Assembly: GCA_017618135.1 (NCBI GenBank)
Contig: JAFZUV010000007.1
Location: forward strand, 62,001 to 126,000
Source: Clostridia bacterium
GTDB taxonomy: Bacteria; Bacillota; Clostridia; Oscillospirales; Acutalibacteraceae
Reading direction: 5' to 3'
DNA length: 64,000 nucleotides
Below the pieces are notes generated by a model that saw only the letters and a program-made list of their open reading frames with translations, was not told the origin of the DNA and did not search any database. The translations under genes and the position numbers were made by a program. Of this stretch, positions 44,751 through 55,700 are shown in pieces (positions within the stretch are counted from its first letter, which is position 1; each line of letters starts with the position of its first letter).

Positions 44751-45533
44751 ATGCTTAACTTTAAAGAAATAACGGCAAAAGATAACAATCTTTTGAAGCT
44801 TACAACGCTTCTTCAAAAGTCTGCAAAAGCGCGTAAAGATAAAGGCCTTTTTGTACTTGAGGGATTGCGTATCTGCAGGGACGCGGCGGAAAACGGCGTT
44901 GCTTTTGAGACGCTGATTTTATCAAAGTCTGTATACAGTGCAGCGTCAGCGAGAGTCAAAGACCTTTATGTAAATGCTAAAAACGGTGTTGTAATAGGCG
45001 ATGAGTTGTTTAAGCGAATAAGCGATACAACTTCGCCGCAGGGTATAATCGCTTTGTGTTATGTTCCCGAAGCTAAAAATGAGATAAACCCGTGCGGCAG
45101 ATATGTTGCACTCGAGAATATTTCCGATCCCGCAAATATAGGTGCTGTCGCTAGAACCGCGGAAGCTCTCGGAGTTGACGGGATGATTATTTCGGGAGAT
45201 TCGTGCGATGTATATTCGCCAAAAGCGCTAAGGGCTTCAATGGGTACGTTGGTGAGATTACCTTTGCACTTTTGCGATGATATTATTGACTTCCTCAGTA
45301 AGCACTCGTTGAGGGGATTTGCTTGTGTTGCCGAGGAAGTGGCGGACTGTAAGTTCGGTGACTGCAGTTTTACAGACGGAGATGTTGTAATAATAGGCAA
45401 TGAGGCAAACGGTCTTATGCAATCTACAAAGGATGAAGCGTTTAAAACAATCAATATAAGTATGAGAGGTAACGCCGAATCATTAAACGCGGCTGCGGCC
45501 GCGGCTATTGCAATGTGGGAGCTTATGAAGTAG
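44751..45533 (+). CDS. SpoU/TrmH-family rRNA 2'-O-methyltransferase
   Basis: The 260-residue protein has an N-terminal substrate-binding domain (KARKDKGLFVLEGLRICRDA) and the knotted SPOUT domain with motifs YVALENISDPANIGAVARTA, VIIGNEANGL and ISMRGNAESLNAAAAAAI. It methylates a ribose in RNA, probably 23S rRNA. This position, between rplT and dprA, is common in Clostridia. Confidence 0.9.
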   Translation: MLNFKEITAKDNNLLKLTTLLQKSAKARKDKGLFVLEGLRICRDAAENGVAFETLILSKSVYSAASARVKDLYVNAKNGVVIGDELFKRISDTTSPQGIIALCYVPEAKNEINPCGRYVALENISDPANIGAVARTAEALGVDGMIISGDSCDVYSPKALRASMGTLVRLPLHFCDDIIDFLSKHSLRGFACVAEEVADCKFGDCSFTDGDVVIIGNEANGLMQSTKDEAFKTINISMRGNAESLNAAAAAAIAMWELMK

Positions 45534-46679
45534 GTGATATTTATAAATATCAGATTACATAATGTGCTGTCGCTTAATCTTGCTTTCGGGGAAGGAAGTC
45601 AAAGAGCGGTTAAAACATATCAGGCTTTAAGTCAAAGCAATCGTTTGGATGTTACGCTTGAAAAGTCGTTAGCTGATGTTGGGATTGGTGAAGAGGAGCG
45701 TAACAAGCTGCTTAAAATAAAACGACAGACAATAATCGACATTATTGATGAATGCAAAAAGGAAAACATCAGAATAATTCCGATTTACGACAGTGATTAT
45801 CCCGGTTGTTTAAGAAACATTCAGGTTCCGCCGCTTGTGCTTTTTGTAAAGGGCGTTCTTCCGAACTTTGATGAAGAACCCACCTTCTGCATTGTAGGTC
45901 CGAGAAATATTACGGAGTTTGGAAAGCGTGCGGCATATTCACTTGCAAGGAGACTTGCGAAATCGGGAATGATAATAGTCGGCGGTACGGCCTCGGGCGG
46001 CGACTACAGCGTTCATACGGGGACTCTTAGTGCAGGCGGCAGAAGCGTTATGGTCACTGCGGACGGAATTATTACTCAAATGAATTCGAAAAACTATAAG
46101 CTATGCGAGAATATTCTTAAAAACGGGTGCATAATAAGTGAAAAGCCTCCGAAATATACTGCGCGTAAGTTTAGTTTTCCGTTGAGAAATCGTATTATGT
46201 CGGGGCTAAGTCTCGGCGTGGCGGTAGTTGAAGCACCCGAAAAGAGCGGTACGCTTATTACTGCAAATCATGCTCTTGATCAGGGTAAAGATGTATTTGT
46301 TGTTCCCGGAAAGCCTACAGATAAAGCATATAAAGGCAGTAATGAGCTTCTCAGGGACGGCGCAATACCTCTTATAGATGCTTCGGATATTTTTTCACGC
46401 TATGTCATAAGATTTTGCGGACAAATAAGCATCCGGAGGGCATATGATGACCAATCGGATAAAAAGTTAAAGAAAAATTCACAAAAAAAGTCGCTGTCTG
46501 CTCTTTCAAAAGAGGCGCAGTTGGTGTATAATAACTTGAATAAGCCGGAGTTTTCCACGGATGATTTATGTACGCTGAATTTGGATTCAGGTATTCTCTT
46601 ATCGGCACTGACGGAACTTGAAATAGAGCATATTATCGTATCTCTTCCGGGCGGCAAATATAAAATATCAGATCAGTAA
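45534..46679 (+). CDS. dprA: DprA/Smf-family DNA-processing protein, divergent glycine-rich motif
   Basis: GTG start directly after the upstream stop; 381 residues. The Rossmann-like domain has IVGPRNITEFGKRAAYSLARRL, and FPLRNRIMSGLSLGVAVVEA plus GTLITANHALDQGKDVFVVPG as in DprA. The normal SGxARGID.xAH motif reads VGGTASGGDYSVH, so the family's core loop is altered. A C-terminal winged-helix-like end (LSKEAQLVYNNLNKPEFSTDDL) remains. DprA loads RecA on incoming single strands. topA follows, the usual order. Confidence 0.88.
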   Translation: MIFINIRLHNVLSLNLAFGEGSQRAVKTYQALSQSNRLDVTLEKSLADVGIGEEERNKLLKIKRQTIIDIIDECKKENIRIIPIYDSDYPGCLRNIQVPPLVLFVKGVLPNFDEEPTFCIVGPRNITEFGKRAAYSLARRLAKSGMIIVGGTASGGDYSVHTGTLSAGGRSVMVTADGIITQMNSKNYKLCENILKNGCIISEKPPKYTARKFSFPLRNRIMSGLSLGVAVVEAPEKSGTLITANHALDQGKDVFVVPGKPTDKAYKGSNELLRDGAIPLIDASDIFSRYVIRFCGQISIRRAYDDQSDKKLKKNSQKKSLSALSKEAQLVYNNLNKPEFSTDDLCTLNLDSGILLSALTELEIEHIIVSLPGGKYKISDQ

Positions 46680-46692
46680 AGGGAGTTTTGAA

Positions 46693-48783
46693 ATGTCAAA
46701 ACTGGTAATAGTTGAGTCACCTACAAAGGTTAAAAGCATAAAGAAATATTTAGGTTCGGAATACAGCGTTATGGCTTCTATGGGTCATATAAGAGATTTG
46801 CCAAAATCAAAATTCGGTATAGATGTAGAAAATGATTTTAAGCCTGATTATATAAATATGCCGGAGAAAAGAGAATTGATAAAATCGTTGAAAGCCGCCG
46901 CAGCGGAGAGCGATTTTGTGTATCTGGCTACCGACCCGGATCGTGAAGGCGAGGCTATTTCATGGCACTTGGCAAAAATTTTAGAACTTGACCTCAACGA
47001 AAAGAACCGTATTGCTTTTAATGAAATAACCAGAAGCGGTGTTGAAAAGGGTATAGACAACCCTCATAGAATAGATCTTAATCTTGTGAATGCGCAGCAG
47101 GCTCGCCGCGTTGTGGACAGAATAGTTGGTTATAAGCTCAGTCCGTTTCTTTGGAAAAAGGTTAAAAGCGGTCTTTCTGCCGGTAGAGTGCAGACGGTGG
47201 CGCTAAGACTCATAGTTGACCGTGAGCGTGAAATAGAGGCGTTTAAGCCCGAAGAATTCTGGACTATTGACGCGAAGTTGCTTAAAGGAAACAAATCGTT
47301 TGTGGCAAGACTTTTTGGTATGGCGGACGGAAAAAAACTCGATGTAATCCGGGATGAGAAAACGGCGATTGATATAGTAAAAGCCCTTAGTGATAAGTCC
47401 TATATTGTAACCAATGTGAAGCGTGGAACACGCACGCGCCAACCGGCGCCTCCGTTTACTACTTCCACTCTCCAACAGGAAGCTTCAAGAAAGCTTAATT
47501 TTACCGGTCAACGCACAATGAGTGTTGCTCAAAAACTCTATGAGGGCGTTGATGTGGAAGGTTTTGGTACCACCGGTCTTATAACCTATATGCGTACCGA
47601 TTCGCTTCGTATATCAGAGGAGGCAAGATCGGCGGCGAATTCATTTATATTGCAAACCTACGGCAATAGTTATTTGCCTTCAAAACCGCGATATTTTAAA
47701 GCAAAAAGCGGTGCTCAGGACGCTCATGAGGCTATACGACCTACAAATGTAGAAATCACGCCGGATAAGGTGAAAGCGTCTCTCACAGCGGAGCAGTATA
47801 GACTTTATAAACTCATTTGGGAACGCTTTTTAGCGTCTCTTATGGCGCCTTGCATTCATAATACGGTAAGCGTTGATATAACTGCGGGCGACTATCTGTT
47901 TAAGGCTAACGGTTATAAGGTTAAGTTTGACGGTTTTACTGTGCTTTATGAAGAGGGCAGGGATGAGGAAACTGAAGCAAACATTAAGCTTCCGGAAATG
48001 GAAAAAGGTGATGTGCTGAAGCTTAAAGAATTGCTCAATAATCAGCACTTTACGCAACCACCCGCACGTTATACCGAGCCTACTTTAATTAAAACGCTGG
48101 ATGAAAACGGAATAGGCAGACCGTCAACATACGCGCCTATTATTACAAACATCCTGCAGCGAGAGTATATTGAGAGAGAAAAAAAAGCACTTAAGCCCAC
48201 AACTCTCGGCGTTTTGGTTTGTGACCTTATCAATGAGTATTTCAAAAAAATAATTGATACAAAATTCACCGCAAATCTTGAAACCAATCTTGATAAAATC
48301 GGTTTGGGTGAAGAAAACTGGCTCGATACAGTATCTGAGTTTTACAAAGATTTTGATGTTCTCTATAAAAAGGCGGAAAAAGCACTTGACGGAAAGAGGG
48401 TTAAAATACCTGTTGTGGAAACAGATGTTATATGTGAAAAATGCGGCAGAAAAATGGTTGAGCGCACAGGGCGTTTCGGTAAGTTCTTAGCATGTCCCGG
48501 ATATCCGGAGTGCAAAAATACAAAGCCGATGCCGGAAAACGAAATCAAAGAGCCGTGCCCCGAATGCGGTGGAAAGCTGGTAAAAAGAGTTTCAAAAAAA
48601 GGTAATAAATTTTACGGATGCTCAAATTATCCGAAATGTAATTTTGCGTCTCCGGGAATACCCACGGGGGATAAATGCCCTGAGTGCGGAAATTACATCA
48701 TAAAGGGTGTACGCGGCAGAAAATATTGCATGAATTCAGAATGTCCGAGCAGAAAAAGTAAAAAGGAAAAGGATAACAGGTAA
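46693..48783 (+). CDS. topA: DNA topoisomerase I
   Basis: The 696-residue type IA enzyme has the Toprim domain (KLVIVESPTKVKSIKKYLG, DPDREGEAISWHL), the active-site Tyr in GLITYMRTDSLR, and three C-terminal four-Cys zinc modules (CEKCGRKM..CPGYPEC; CPECGGKL..CSNYPKC; CPECGNYI..CMNSEC). It relaxes negative supercoils. The trmFO start overlaps its stop (TAATG). Confidence 0.97.
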   Translation: MSKLVIVESPTKVKSIKKYLGSEYSVMASMGHIRDLPKSKFGIDVENDFKPDYINMPEKRELIKSLKAAAAESDFVYLATDPDREGEAISWHLAKILELDLNEKNRIAFNEITRSGVEKGIDNPHRIDLNLVNAQQARRVVDRIVGYKLSPFLWKKVKSGLSAGRVQTVALRLIVDREREIEAFKPEEFWTIDAKLLKGNKSFVARLFGMADGKKLDVIRDEKTAIDIVKALSDKSYIVTNVKRGTRTRQPAPPFTTSTLQQEASRKLNFTGQRTMSVAQKLYEGVDVEGFGTTGLITYMRTDSLRISEEARSAANSFILQTYGNSYLPSKPRYFKAKSGAQDAHEAIRPTNVEITPDKVKASLTAEQYRLYKLIWERFLASLMAPCIHNTVSVDITAGDYLFKANGYKVKFDGFTVLYEEGRDEETEANIKLPEMEKGDVLKLKELLNNQHFTQPPARYTEPTLIKTLDENGIGRPSTYAPIITNILQREYIEREKKALKPTTLGVLVCDLINEYFKKIIDTKFTANLETNLDKIGLGEENWLDTVSEFYKDFDVLYKKAEKALDGKRVKIPVVETDVICEKCGRKMVERTGRFGKFLACPGYPECKNTKPMPENEIKEPCPECGGKLVKRVSKKGNKFYGCSNYPKCNFASPGIPTGDKCPECGNYIIKGVRGRKYCMNSECPSRKSKKEKDNR

Positions 48784-50081
48784 TGTGTAAAGTTACGGTT
48801 GTCGGTGCCGGGCTGTCGGGTTGTGAGGCGGCAGTCATGGCGGCGAGACTCGGAGCAGATGTTGACTTAATTGATATGAAGCCAAAAAAACATTCTCCGG
48901 CGCATAAAAGCGATTTGTTTTGCGAACTTGTTTGTTCAAACTCCTTAAAGGCGGCAAGAATTGACTCAGCCGCGGGGCTTTTAAAGGAAGAAATGCGGAG
49001 ACTCGGCTCGGTTTGTCTCAGCGTTGCGGATAAATGTGCAGTTGCGGCAGGCGGCGCATTGGCTGTTGACAGGGACATTTTTTCAGCAAGCGTTACTGAT
49101 ATAATCAAAAATGAACCGCGAATAAGAATTATAACTGATACGGTGAAAGAGATACCGAAAGACGGCGTAACGGTAATAGCAACCGGTCCGCTTACGGATG
49201 ACGCGTTAGCGCGCGATATTGAAAACTGCTGTGGGCGGGACAATTTAAGCTTTTTCGATGCTGCGGCGCCGATAGTCACTTTTGAAAGTATTGATATGAG
49301 TGTGGCTTTTAGTGCCTCGAGATATAGTGAGGGCGATGGTGATTACATAAACTGCCCTATGAATAAGGATGAGTATGAAGCGTTTTACGATGCTCTCATA
49401 ACAGCCGAAACCGTACCCGTACACGGGGTTGACAGTGATATAAAGGTCTATGAGGGCTGTATGCCCGTTGAGGTGCTTGCAAAACGCGGGAAAGATTCTG
49501 TTCGTTTCGGACCTATGAAACCGGTCGGACTCAGGGACCCGCGAACGGGTCACAGACCCTGGGCGGCAGTGCAGTTGCGCCGGGAAAACGGAAAAGGTAC
49601 TCTTTATAACATTGTCGGATTTCAGACAAATCTTAAATTCGGAGAACAAAAAAGAGTGTTTTCAATGATACCGGGGCTTGAAAATGCCGATTTTGCGCGT
49701 TACGGCGTAATGCATCGAAATTCTTTTATAAATTCACCCAAACTACTCAGTAACGATTTATCACTCAAGCGTAATAGTCAGATATTTTTTGCAGGGCAGC
49801 TATCAGGGGTAGAAGGGTATATGGAGTCGGCGGCAAGCGGTATAGTTGCCGGTATAAATGCGGCAAACAGAGTTTCAGACAAGGCAACTGTTGTTTTGCC
49901 GAATTATACTATGATAGGTGCACTGCTCGGATATATTACCGACAGCACGGTGGATAATTTTCAACCTATGGGTGCTAATTTCGGCATTTTACCAAAACTT
50001 GATGATCATATTAGGGACAAGCGCGAAAGATACGCTGCGCTGGCGGCAAGAGCACTTGATTACTATAACAGGAGAAAGTAA
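48783..50081 (+). CDS. trmFO: Folate/FAD-dependent tRNA (uracil-5-)-methyltransferase
   Basis: The 432-residue flavoprotein has the FAD loop VTVVGAGLSGCEAAVMAARLG, the FCELVCSNSLKAA motif and FAGQLSGVEGYMESAASG. It makes ribothymidine 54 in tRNA using methylene-tetrahydrofolate. The topA-trmFO order is typical of Firmicutes. Confidence 0.96.
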   Translation: MCKVTVVGAGLSGCEAAVMAARLGADVDLIDMKPKKHSPAHKSDLFCELVCSNSLKAARIDSAAGLLKEEMRRLGSVCLSVADKCAVAAGGALAVDRDIFSASVTDIIKNEPRIRIITDTVKEIPKDGVTVIATGPLTDDALARDIENCCGRDNLSFFDAAAPIVTFESIDMSVAFSASRYSEGDGDYINCPMNKDEYEAFYDALITAETVPVHGVDSDIKVYEGCMPVEVLAKRGKDSVRFGPMKPVGLRDPRTGHRPWAAVQLRRENGKGTLYNIVGFQTNLKFGEQKRVFSMIPGLENADFARYGVMHRNSFINSPKLLSNDLSLKRNSQIFFAGQLSGVEGYMESAASGIVAGINAANRVSDKATVVLPNYTMIGALLGYITDSTVDNFQPMGANFGILPKLDDHIRDKRERYAALAARALDYYNRRK

Positions 50082-50082
50082 T

Positions 50083-51075
50083 ATGAGAATAGTTGTAGAT
50101 GCGTTTGGCGGAGATAATGCGCCGGTAGAAATCATAAAAGGCGCCGCATTAGCTTACAGCGAATACGGTGTTGATATCACGCTTACCGGCGATAAGTTAA
50201 AAATAGAGCAGATAATCAAGAATTGCTCACTTCAGTTTGGAGAAAGCCTTAATATCATTGATTGCAGCGATGTTATTGATATGCACGATGATCCCACATC
50301 AATACTCAAAGCTCACAGCAAATCATCTATGGCACTGGCTTTTTACGAATTGTGCGACGGCAGGGCGGACGCATTTGTTTCCGCAGGTTCTACCGGGGCT
50401 ATCGTAGTAGGCGGAACGCTTATAATAAAGCGTATAAAAGGTATTAAAAGACCGGCGCTTGCATCTATGCTTCCGTCGCCGGGCGGCTCATATATGCTTA
50501 TGGATATGGGTGCTAACAGCGAATGCCGTCCCGAAATGTTAAGGCAATTCGGTATTATGGCAGCAGCTTATCTTACCGCTGTTGAGGGCAGAAATAATCC
50601 AAAGGTCGGATTGCTTAACATAGGCACAGAGAGCACAAAGGGCGACGAGCTTCATATTGAGGCTTATAAGCTTTTAAGCGACGCACCGGTTAATTTCATC
50701 GGGAATATTGAATCAAGAGAGATGCCCAAAGGTGTTTGTGATGCCGTAGTTACTGATGGATTTACGGGGAATATTGCTCTTAAACTTATAGAAGGCACAG
50801 CGGGTACGCTGTTCAAGCTGATTAAAAATGTAATGTATAAGAGCTTGCCTAATAAGCTTGCTGCACTTATTATAAAAAAGGATTTATATTCGCTTAAAAG
50901 TATGATGGATAGCTCGGAGGTAGGAGGCGCTTTGTTACTTGGTGTTAATAAGCCGGTTATTAAAGCACACGGAAGCTCTGACGCAAAGGCAATAAAAAAT
51001 GCTATTCGTCAAGCTAAGAATTTTGCAGAGAATAATGTTATCGGCAAGATAGAATCTGCTTTAAAAATGGAGTAA
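50083..51075 (+). CDS. plsX: Phosphate acyltransferase
   Basis: I start at ATG 50083 (MRIVVDAFGGDNAP) with GGAGAAAG just upstream; the longer frame lies inside trmFO. The 330-residue protein has the PlsX motifs SAGSTGAIVVGG and LLNIGTESTKGDE. It makes acyl-phosphate from acyl-ACP, which PlsY (31951) uses. No acpP is seen between plsX and rnc, where it lies in many Firmicutes. Confidence 0.95.
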   Translation: MRIVVDAFGGDNAPVEIIKGAALAYSEYGVDITLTGDKLKIEQIIKNCSLQFGESLNIIDCSDVIDMHDDPTSILKAHSKSSMALAFYELCDGRADAFVSAGSTGAIVVGGTLIIKRIKGIKRPALASMLPSPGGSYMLMDMGANSECRPEMLRQFGIMAAAYLTAVEGRNNPKVGLLNIGTESTKGDELHIEAYKLLSDAPVNFIGNIESREMPKGVCDAVVTDGFTGNIALKLIEGTAGTLFKLIKNVMYKSLPNKLAALIIKKDLYSLKSMMDSSEVGGALLLGVNKPVIKAHGSSDAKAIKNAIRQAKNFAENNVIGKIESALKME

Positions 51076-51077
51076 AT

Positions 51078-51761
51078 ATGAAGATATTTGAAGAAAATCT
51101 CGGATATTGTTTTATAAATAAAAAACTGCTTGAAAATGCACTTACACATTCGTCGTATGCTAATGAGTCGAGAGACGGTTTATTTTCCAATGAGCGCCTT
51201 GAGTTTTTGGGCGATTCGATTTTATCTCTTATTGTTTCGAGTTATATATACGACAATTATAAAAGAATGCCTGAGGGTGAGCTTACCAGGCTTCGCGCGT
51301 CGCTTGTCTGCGAAAAAACACTTTGTAAGTTTTCAAGAGAGCTATCGGTGGGCGAGCACTTATTGCTTGGTAAGGGTGAGCGTAAAACCGGCGGTGCTGA
51401 GCGCGATTCCATACTTGCCGATGCTTTTGAGGCGATTTTAGCGGCGGTTTATCTTGACGGCGGCATAGAGCCGGCTCGAAAGCTTGTTATGCGTTTTGTT
51501 ATACCTGAACTTGAAAGCTATGATGTGAAAGCTGATTTTAAAGATTATAAAACTCTGCTTCAGGAGATTATTCAGCGTAATCCTGAAGAAAGCGTTACAT
51601 ATGTTCTTACCGATGAAAAGGGTCCTGATCATAACAAAGAATTTACCGTTGAAGTGCGGCTCAATTCAAATACTATAGGTGTTGGCACCGGCAGAAGCAA
51701 AAAAGAAGCGGAGGAAATGGCGGCAAAACAGGCGCTTAGCCTTATGGGTGAGACTATATGA
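51078..51761 (+). CDS. rnc: Ribonuclease III
   Basis: The 227-residue enzyme has the catalytic motif NERLEFLGDSILSLIVS, acidic ADAFEAILAAVYLD and a C-terminal dsRNA-binding domain (PDHNKEFTVEVRLNSNTIG, SKKEAEEMAAKQAL). It cleaves double-stranded RNA in rRNA maturation. The next gene overlaps by ATGA. Confidence 0.97.
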   Translation: MKIFEENLGYCFINKKLLENALTHSSYANESRDGLFSNERLEFLGDSILSLIVSSYIYDNYKRMPEGELTRLRASLVCEKTLCKFSRELSVGEHLLLGKGERKTGGAERDSILADAFEAILAAVYLDGGIEPARKLVMRFVIPELESYDVKADFKDYKTLLQEIIQRNPEESVTYVLTDEKGPDHNKEFTVEVRLNSNTIGVGTGRSKKEAEEMAAKQALSLMGETI

Positions 51762-52789
51762 GCCTTTGTCATTCTAATATTTCGGTTTTCGTACCGCATG
51801 TCGGCTGTCCTAATATGTGCAGTTTTTGTGATCAGCGGCATATAACCGGTGTAAAGGTAGCACCTGCAACGCAGGATGTTAAAAATGCGGTAAATACTGC
51901 TTTATCTTCAAAAAACTATGACCCCAAAACCACTGAAATCGCTTTTTTCGGCGGCAGCTTTACGGCGATAAACAGGAACTATATGTTTTCGCTTTTGGAT
52001 GTTGCGTATTCATTTGTAAAAAATGGCGTTGTAAGTGGAATAAGGGTGTCTACCCGCCCTGATGCCATCAGTGATGAAATTCTGAATGCCCTGAAGTCCT
52101 ATGGTGTTACTTCAATAGAGCTTGGTGCTCAAAGTATGGATAATGAGGTCTTAAAGGCCAATAATCGCGGTCACACCGCGGAGGATGTGGAAAAAGCCTC
52201 AGAGCTTATAAAAGAATATGGGTTCTCCTTAGGATTGCAGATGATGACGGGTCTTTACGGCGACAATGATGAAAAAACACTCAATACGGCGGAAAAGATT
52301 ATAAGACTAAAGCCGGAAACCGTAAGGATATATCCTACAATTGTTCTTAAAGATACGACGCTTGCGGCGCTTTACGCTGACGGATATTACAAGCCGCAAA
52401 CTGTGGATGAAGCTGTCAGTATTTGTACAAAGCTTTTAAAAATGTTTTTTACCGCTGGTATTAAGGTTATAAGATTGGGGCTTCATTCTATTGATACTGA
52501 CGCTTATGTCGGAGGGCCTTGGCATCCGGCGTTCAGTGAACTTTGTTTTTCGGAAATCTTCTTGGAAAAGGCGCTCGGAGTCCTCGGCGAAAAAGGGGAG
52601 TACAGGCTGTTTGTATCTCCCGAAAACCTTTCAAAAATGATAGGGCAGAACAAAGAGAATATAAAGAGATTAAAAGATATGGGTTATGTCTGCAGGGTTA
52701 TGCCTGACAGTTCACTTAAATCTGATGAAATTTATGCGGAAAGGGGAGATTCAGTTGCTGTTAAAATCAATTCAAATCCAGGGGTTTAA
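51758..52789 (+). CDS. Radical SAM protein (ELP3/MiaB-like)
   Basis: The 343-residue protein has the [4Fe-4S] motif CPNMCSFC (with the radical SAM Cys spacing CxxxCxxC), AFFGGSFTAI, and SIELGAQSMDNEVL, matching the Elp3-like radical SAM group found between rnc and smc in Clostridia. No KAT domain is present, so it is not a full Elp3. Reaction unknown. It overlaps rnc by 4 nt and smc by 35 nt. Confidence 0.9.
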   Translation: MSLCHSNISVFVPHVGCPNMCSFCDQRHITGVKVAPATQDVKNAVNTALSSKNYDPKTTEIAFFGGSFTAINRNYMFSLLDVAYSFVKNGVVSGIRVSTRPDAISDEILNALKSYGVTSIELGAQSMDNEVLKANNRGHTAEDVEKASELIKEYGFSLGLQMMTGLYGDNDEKTLNTAEKIIRLKPETVRIYPTIVLKDTTLAALYADGYYKPQTVDEAVSICTKLLKMFFTAGIKVIRLGLHSIDTDAYVGGPWHPAFSELCFSEIFLEKALGVLGEKGEYRLFVSPENLSKMIGQNKENIKRLKDMGYVCRVMPDSSLKSDEIYAERGDSVAVKINSNPGV

Positions 52790-55700
52790 ATCATTTGCCG
52801 ATAAAACGGTGTTGCAGTTCGGTAAGGGTATTACCGCTGTTGTAGGTCCTAACGGAAGCGGTAAAAGTAACATTGCAGATGCTGTTCGCTGGGTGCTTGG
52901 CGAGCAATCGACCAAAAGCCTTCGCGGTCAGTCAATGGAGGATGTAATATTCGGCGGAACTGATGACCGCCGTCCTCATGGTTTTTGTGAAGTTACCCTG
53001 AATATAGATAACAGCGACCGTTCGCTCTCTTTTGATAATGATTCTATTGCAATTACCCGCAGATACTACCGTTCCCATGAAAGCGAATATCTGATAAATA
53101 ATATTGCCGTTCGTCTTAAGGATATTAACGAGTTGTTTATGGATACAGGACTCGGTCGTGACGGTTATTCAATGATAGGACAGGGCAAAATAGATAATAT
53201 AATAAGTACCAAATCCGATGAAAGACGGGATATTTTCGAGGAGGCTTCGGGAATATCAAAATATCGTTATCGAAAAATAGACGCCGAACGAAAGCTGTCC
53301 GCCGCAGAGGAAAACCTTATTCGACTTAGAGATATTATGGGCGAATTGGAATTGCGCGTTGATCCACTTAAAGAGGCGAGTGAAAAGGCGGAGAGGTTTT
53401 TGTCCCTTGCCGATCAGAAAAAACAACTTGAAATCGGGCTTTGGCTGTATACCTTAAGCAACTCAAAGGATGCGCTTCGCGCCCAGGAGAGTAAAATTGC
53501 CGCCGCCCAACTCCGCTATAATGAGATTGAAGAGGCTTTAAGCGATTTTGATGCTCAGAATGAGCGAAATACCACGCGTTTTACCGAGATAACCGCTAAA
53601 ATAGACGAGATACGCTCTAATATAGTTTCAAAGAATGAGGAAGCGGTGAAAATTGACGGAGGTATAGCCGTTACAAAAAAAGAAATTGAGCACTGCAACG
53701 AACGGATAAACTCGCTTAATTCAGAATGTGAGCAGTTATCTTTAGACGATTCTTCGGCGCTCGTTCAGATTAACGATAAACGCGAGAATGCAGAAAGGAT
53801 AAAGCTTGAAAAGGAGAGCTTAGAAGTCAAGCTTTCGTCTCTCGAAAAGGAACTCTCCGAGTTGCTCTTCGACAGTGAGAATATCTCACGCAGGATAGAG
53901 GAACAGGCTCAAAAACTTAATGAGTTGACTGCGAAAATATCCGATGCTCGCGTTAATATGACGACAGCAAATACTTCTATCGAAGAAATACGCTCACGCG
54001 GCGCCATAGTTGACGAACTGATAGAAGCGGCAGATAAAAAAGCAAATGAGTTTTATGCGGATTTTTCCGAAACCGAGAAATTTCTTAAAGAATGCGAGGA
54101 TAATATAATTTCCTCTCAAAACTCCATAAAGGGATATCGTTTGCGGCTTGAAAGCCGCAGGGAAACAGCGGAAAAGCTGAAAAATGAACTGGATAATATT
54201 CATATCGAAATAGAAACGAAGCGTAGAAGGGCACAAATACTTACCGAACTTCAAAACAATATGGAGGGCTTTTCAAAGTCTGTAAAAGCGGTTATCGCTG
54301 AGTCAAAAAAAGGTATATTAGGCGGTATCCACGGTACTGTTTCTTCACTTATTACGGTAGAAAAAAAGTATAGTATCGCTATTGAAACAGCGCTCGGCAA
54401 TTCTATTCAGAATGTTATAGTTGATAGTGAAGCGGATGCCAAGCGGGCAATAGGATATCTTAAGTCCAGTAACTTGGGAAGAGCGACTTTTTTGCCTATT
54501 TCTACAGTGAAATCCCGTGAGCAGGGTTCAAACGGAGCTGAAGATTTATTCGGCTTCGTGGGCATTGCAAGCGATCTTGTAAAGACCGATAAAAAATATT
54601 CCGAAATAATAAAACATTTGCTGGCGGGCACCTTTGTATCCGAGGATATAGACAGTGCGATAAAAATCGCAAAAAAATTCGGTCACCGGGTTAAAGTTGT
54701 ATCGCTTGACGGACAGATTGTTAATCCCGGCGGTTCGCTTACCGGCGGTTCACTTGTAAAACAGGCGGGACTTTTAGGTCGTGTGGCGGACATAGACAGT
54801 CTGAACAGTGAAATTGATAAGCTGACCGAAAAAGAGAATAATATGAAGGCGGATTATGAATCGTTAGTTTCGTCACTTGCGGAGGTAAATGCCGATATTT
54901 TGGCGGCAGAAGCCGATTTGAAAACCGCAAACGAGGATAAAATAAGAACGTTAGCCGAGCTTAAAAGGATAGACGATTTACGCAGCGAAAATAACGCAAA
55001 CCGTGAAGGTTTAATTGCGGAGCGTGACAATGCCGCGGACAAGATAAAAGAGCTTGAAACTCTGAGCAATATTTCTTCAAAGCAGATTGAGCAAATAGAA
55101 AATGAGAAAAAAGCTATCGAATCGGAAATTTCCGAAATGAGCGGCGGCAGGGATGATATAAGCGGTAAGCGTGATATGTTGGCCGAGAGCATAACGCAGG
55201 CAAAGCTACTTATTGTGGATAGGGAAAAAGATATTTCTTCCCTGCTTTTATCTGCAAATGAGCTTGAGGGTTCAATTTCCGGCAGGGCGGAGCGTAATAA
55301 AGAAATAGATAATGAAATATCCGCGCTGACATATAAAATTGATTGCTTTAACGAGGAAATCAAAACCGCTAATGATAATATTGAAAATATAAAAATCGAA
55401 ATTGCCGAGTTTAACAGCGAGATAGACAAACTCTCAGCTGAGCGCAACGGCATTGAAAGGATGGGCGTTGAGCTTCGTACGGGTGAAAAGGAGCGTATTT
55501 CCGAACGCGAGAGAATTGTAGGGGAGATCGCAAGGCTTTCCGAGCGTAAAGAAGTTATGATGGCTGAGTATGACGATGTTATTCGCCGACTGTATGATGA
55601 ATATTCCCTTACTCGCAGTGAAGCTGAGCAAATAGGTATAAAAATAGATAAACCCAACGAGGCGAAGCGCAAGCTTGCTGAAATCAAGGGTAGCATCCGC

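Noticed and set aside
49918-50082. N-terminal extension of plsX
   Set aside because: It lies in the trmFO coding region; the conserved PlsX start MRIVVDAFGGD has its own RBS.
54854-55696. 280-codon open frame antisense to smc
   Set aside because: It is very Ser/Ile/Leu-rich with no domain, lies fully within the coiled-coil region of smc and has no separate RBS; a shadow of the repetitive Glu/Lys codons.
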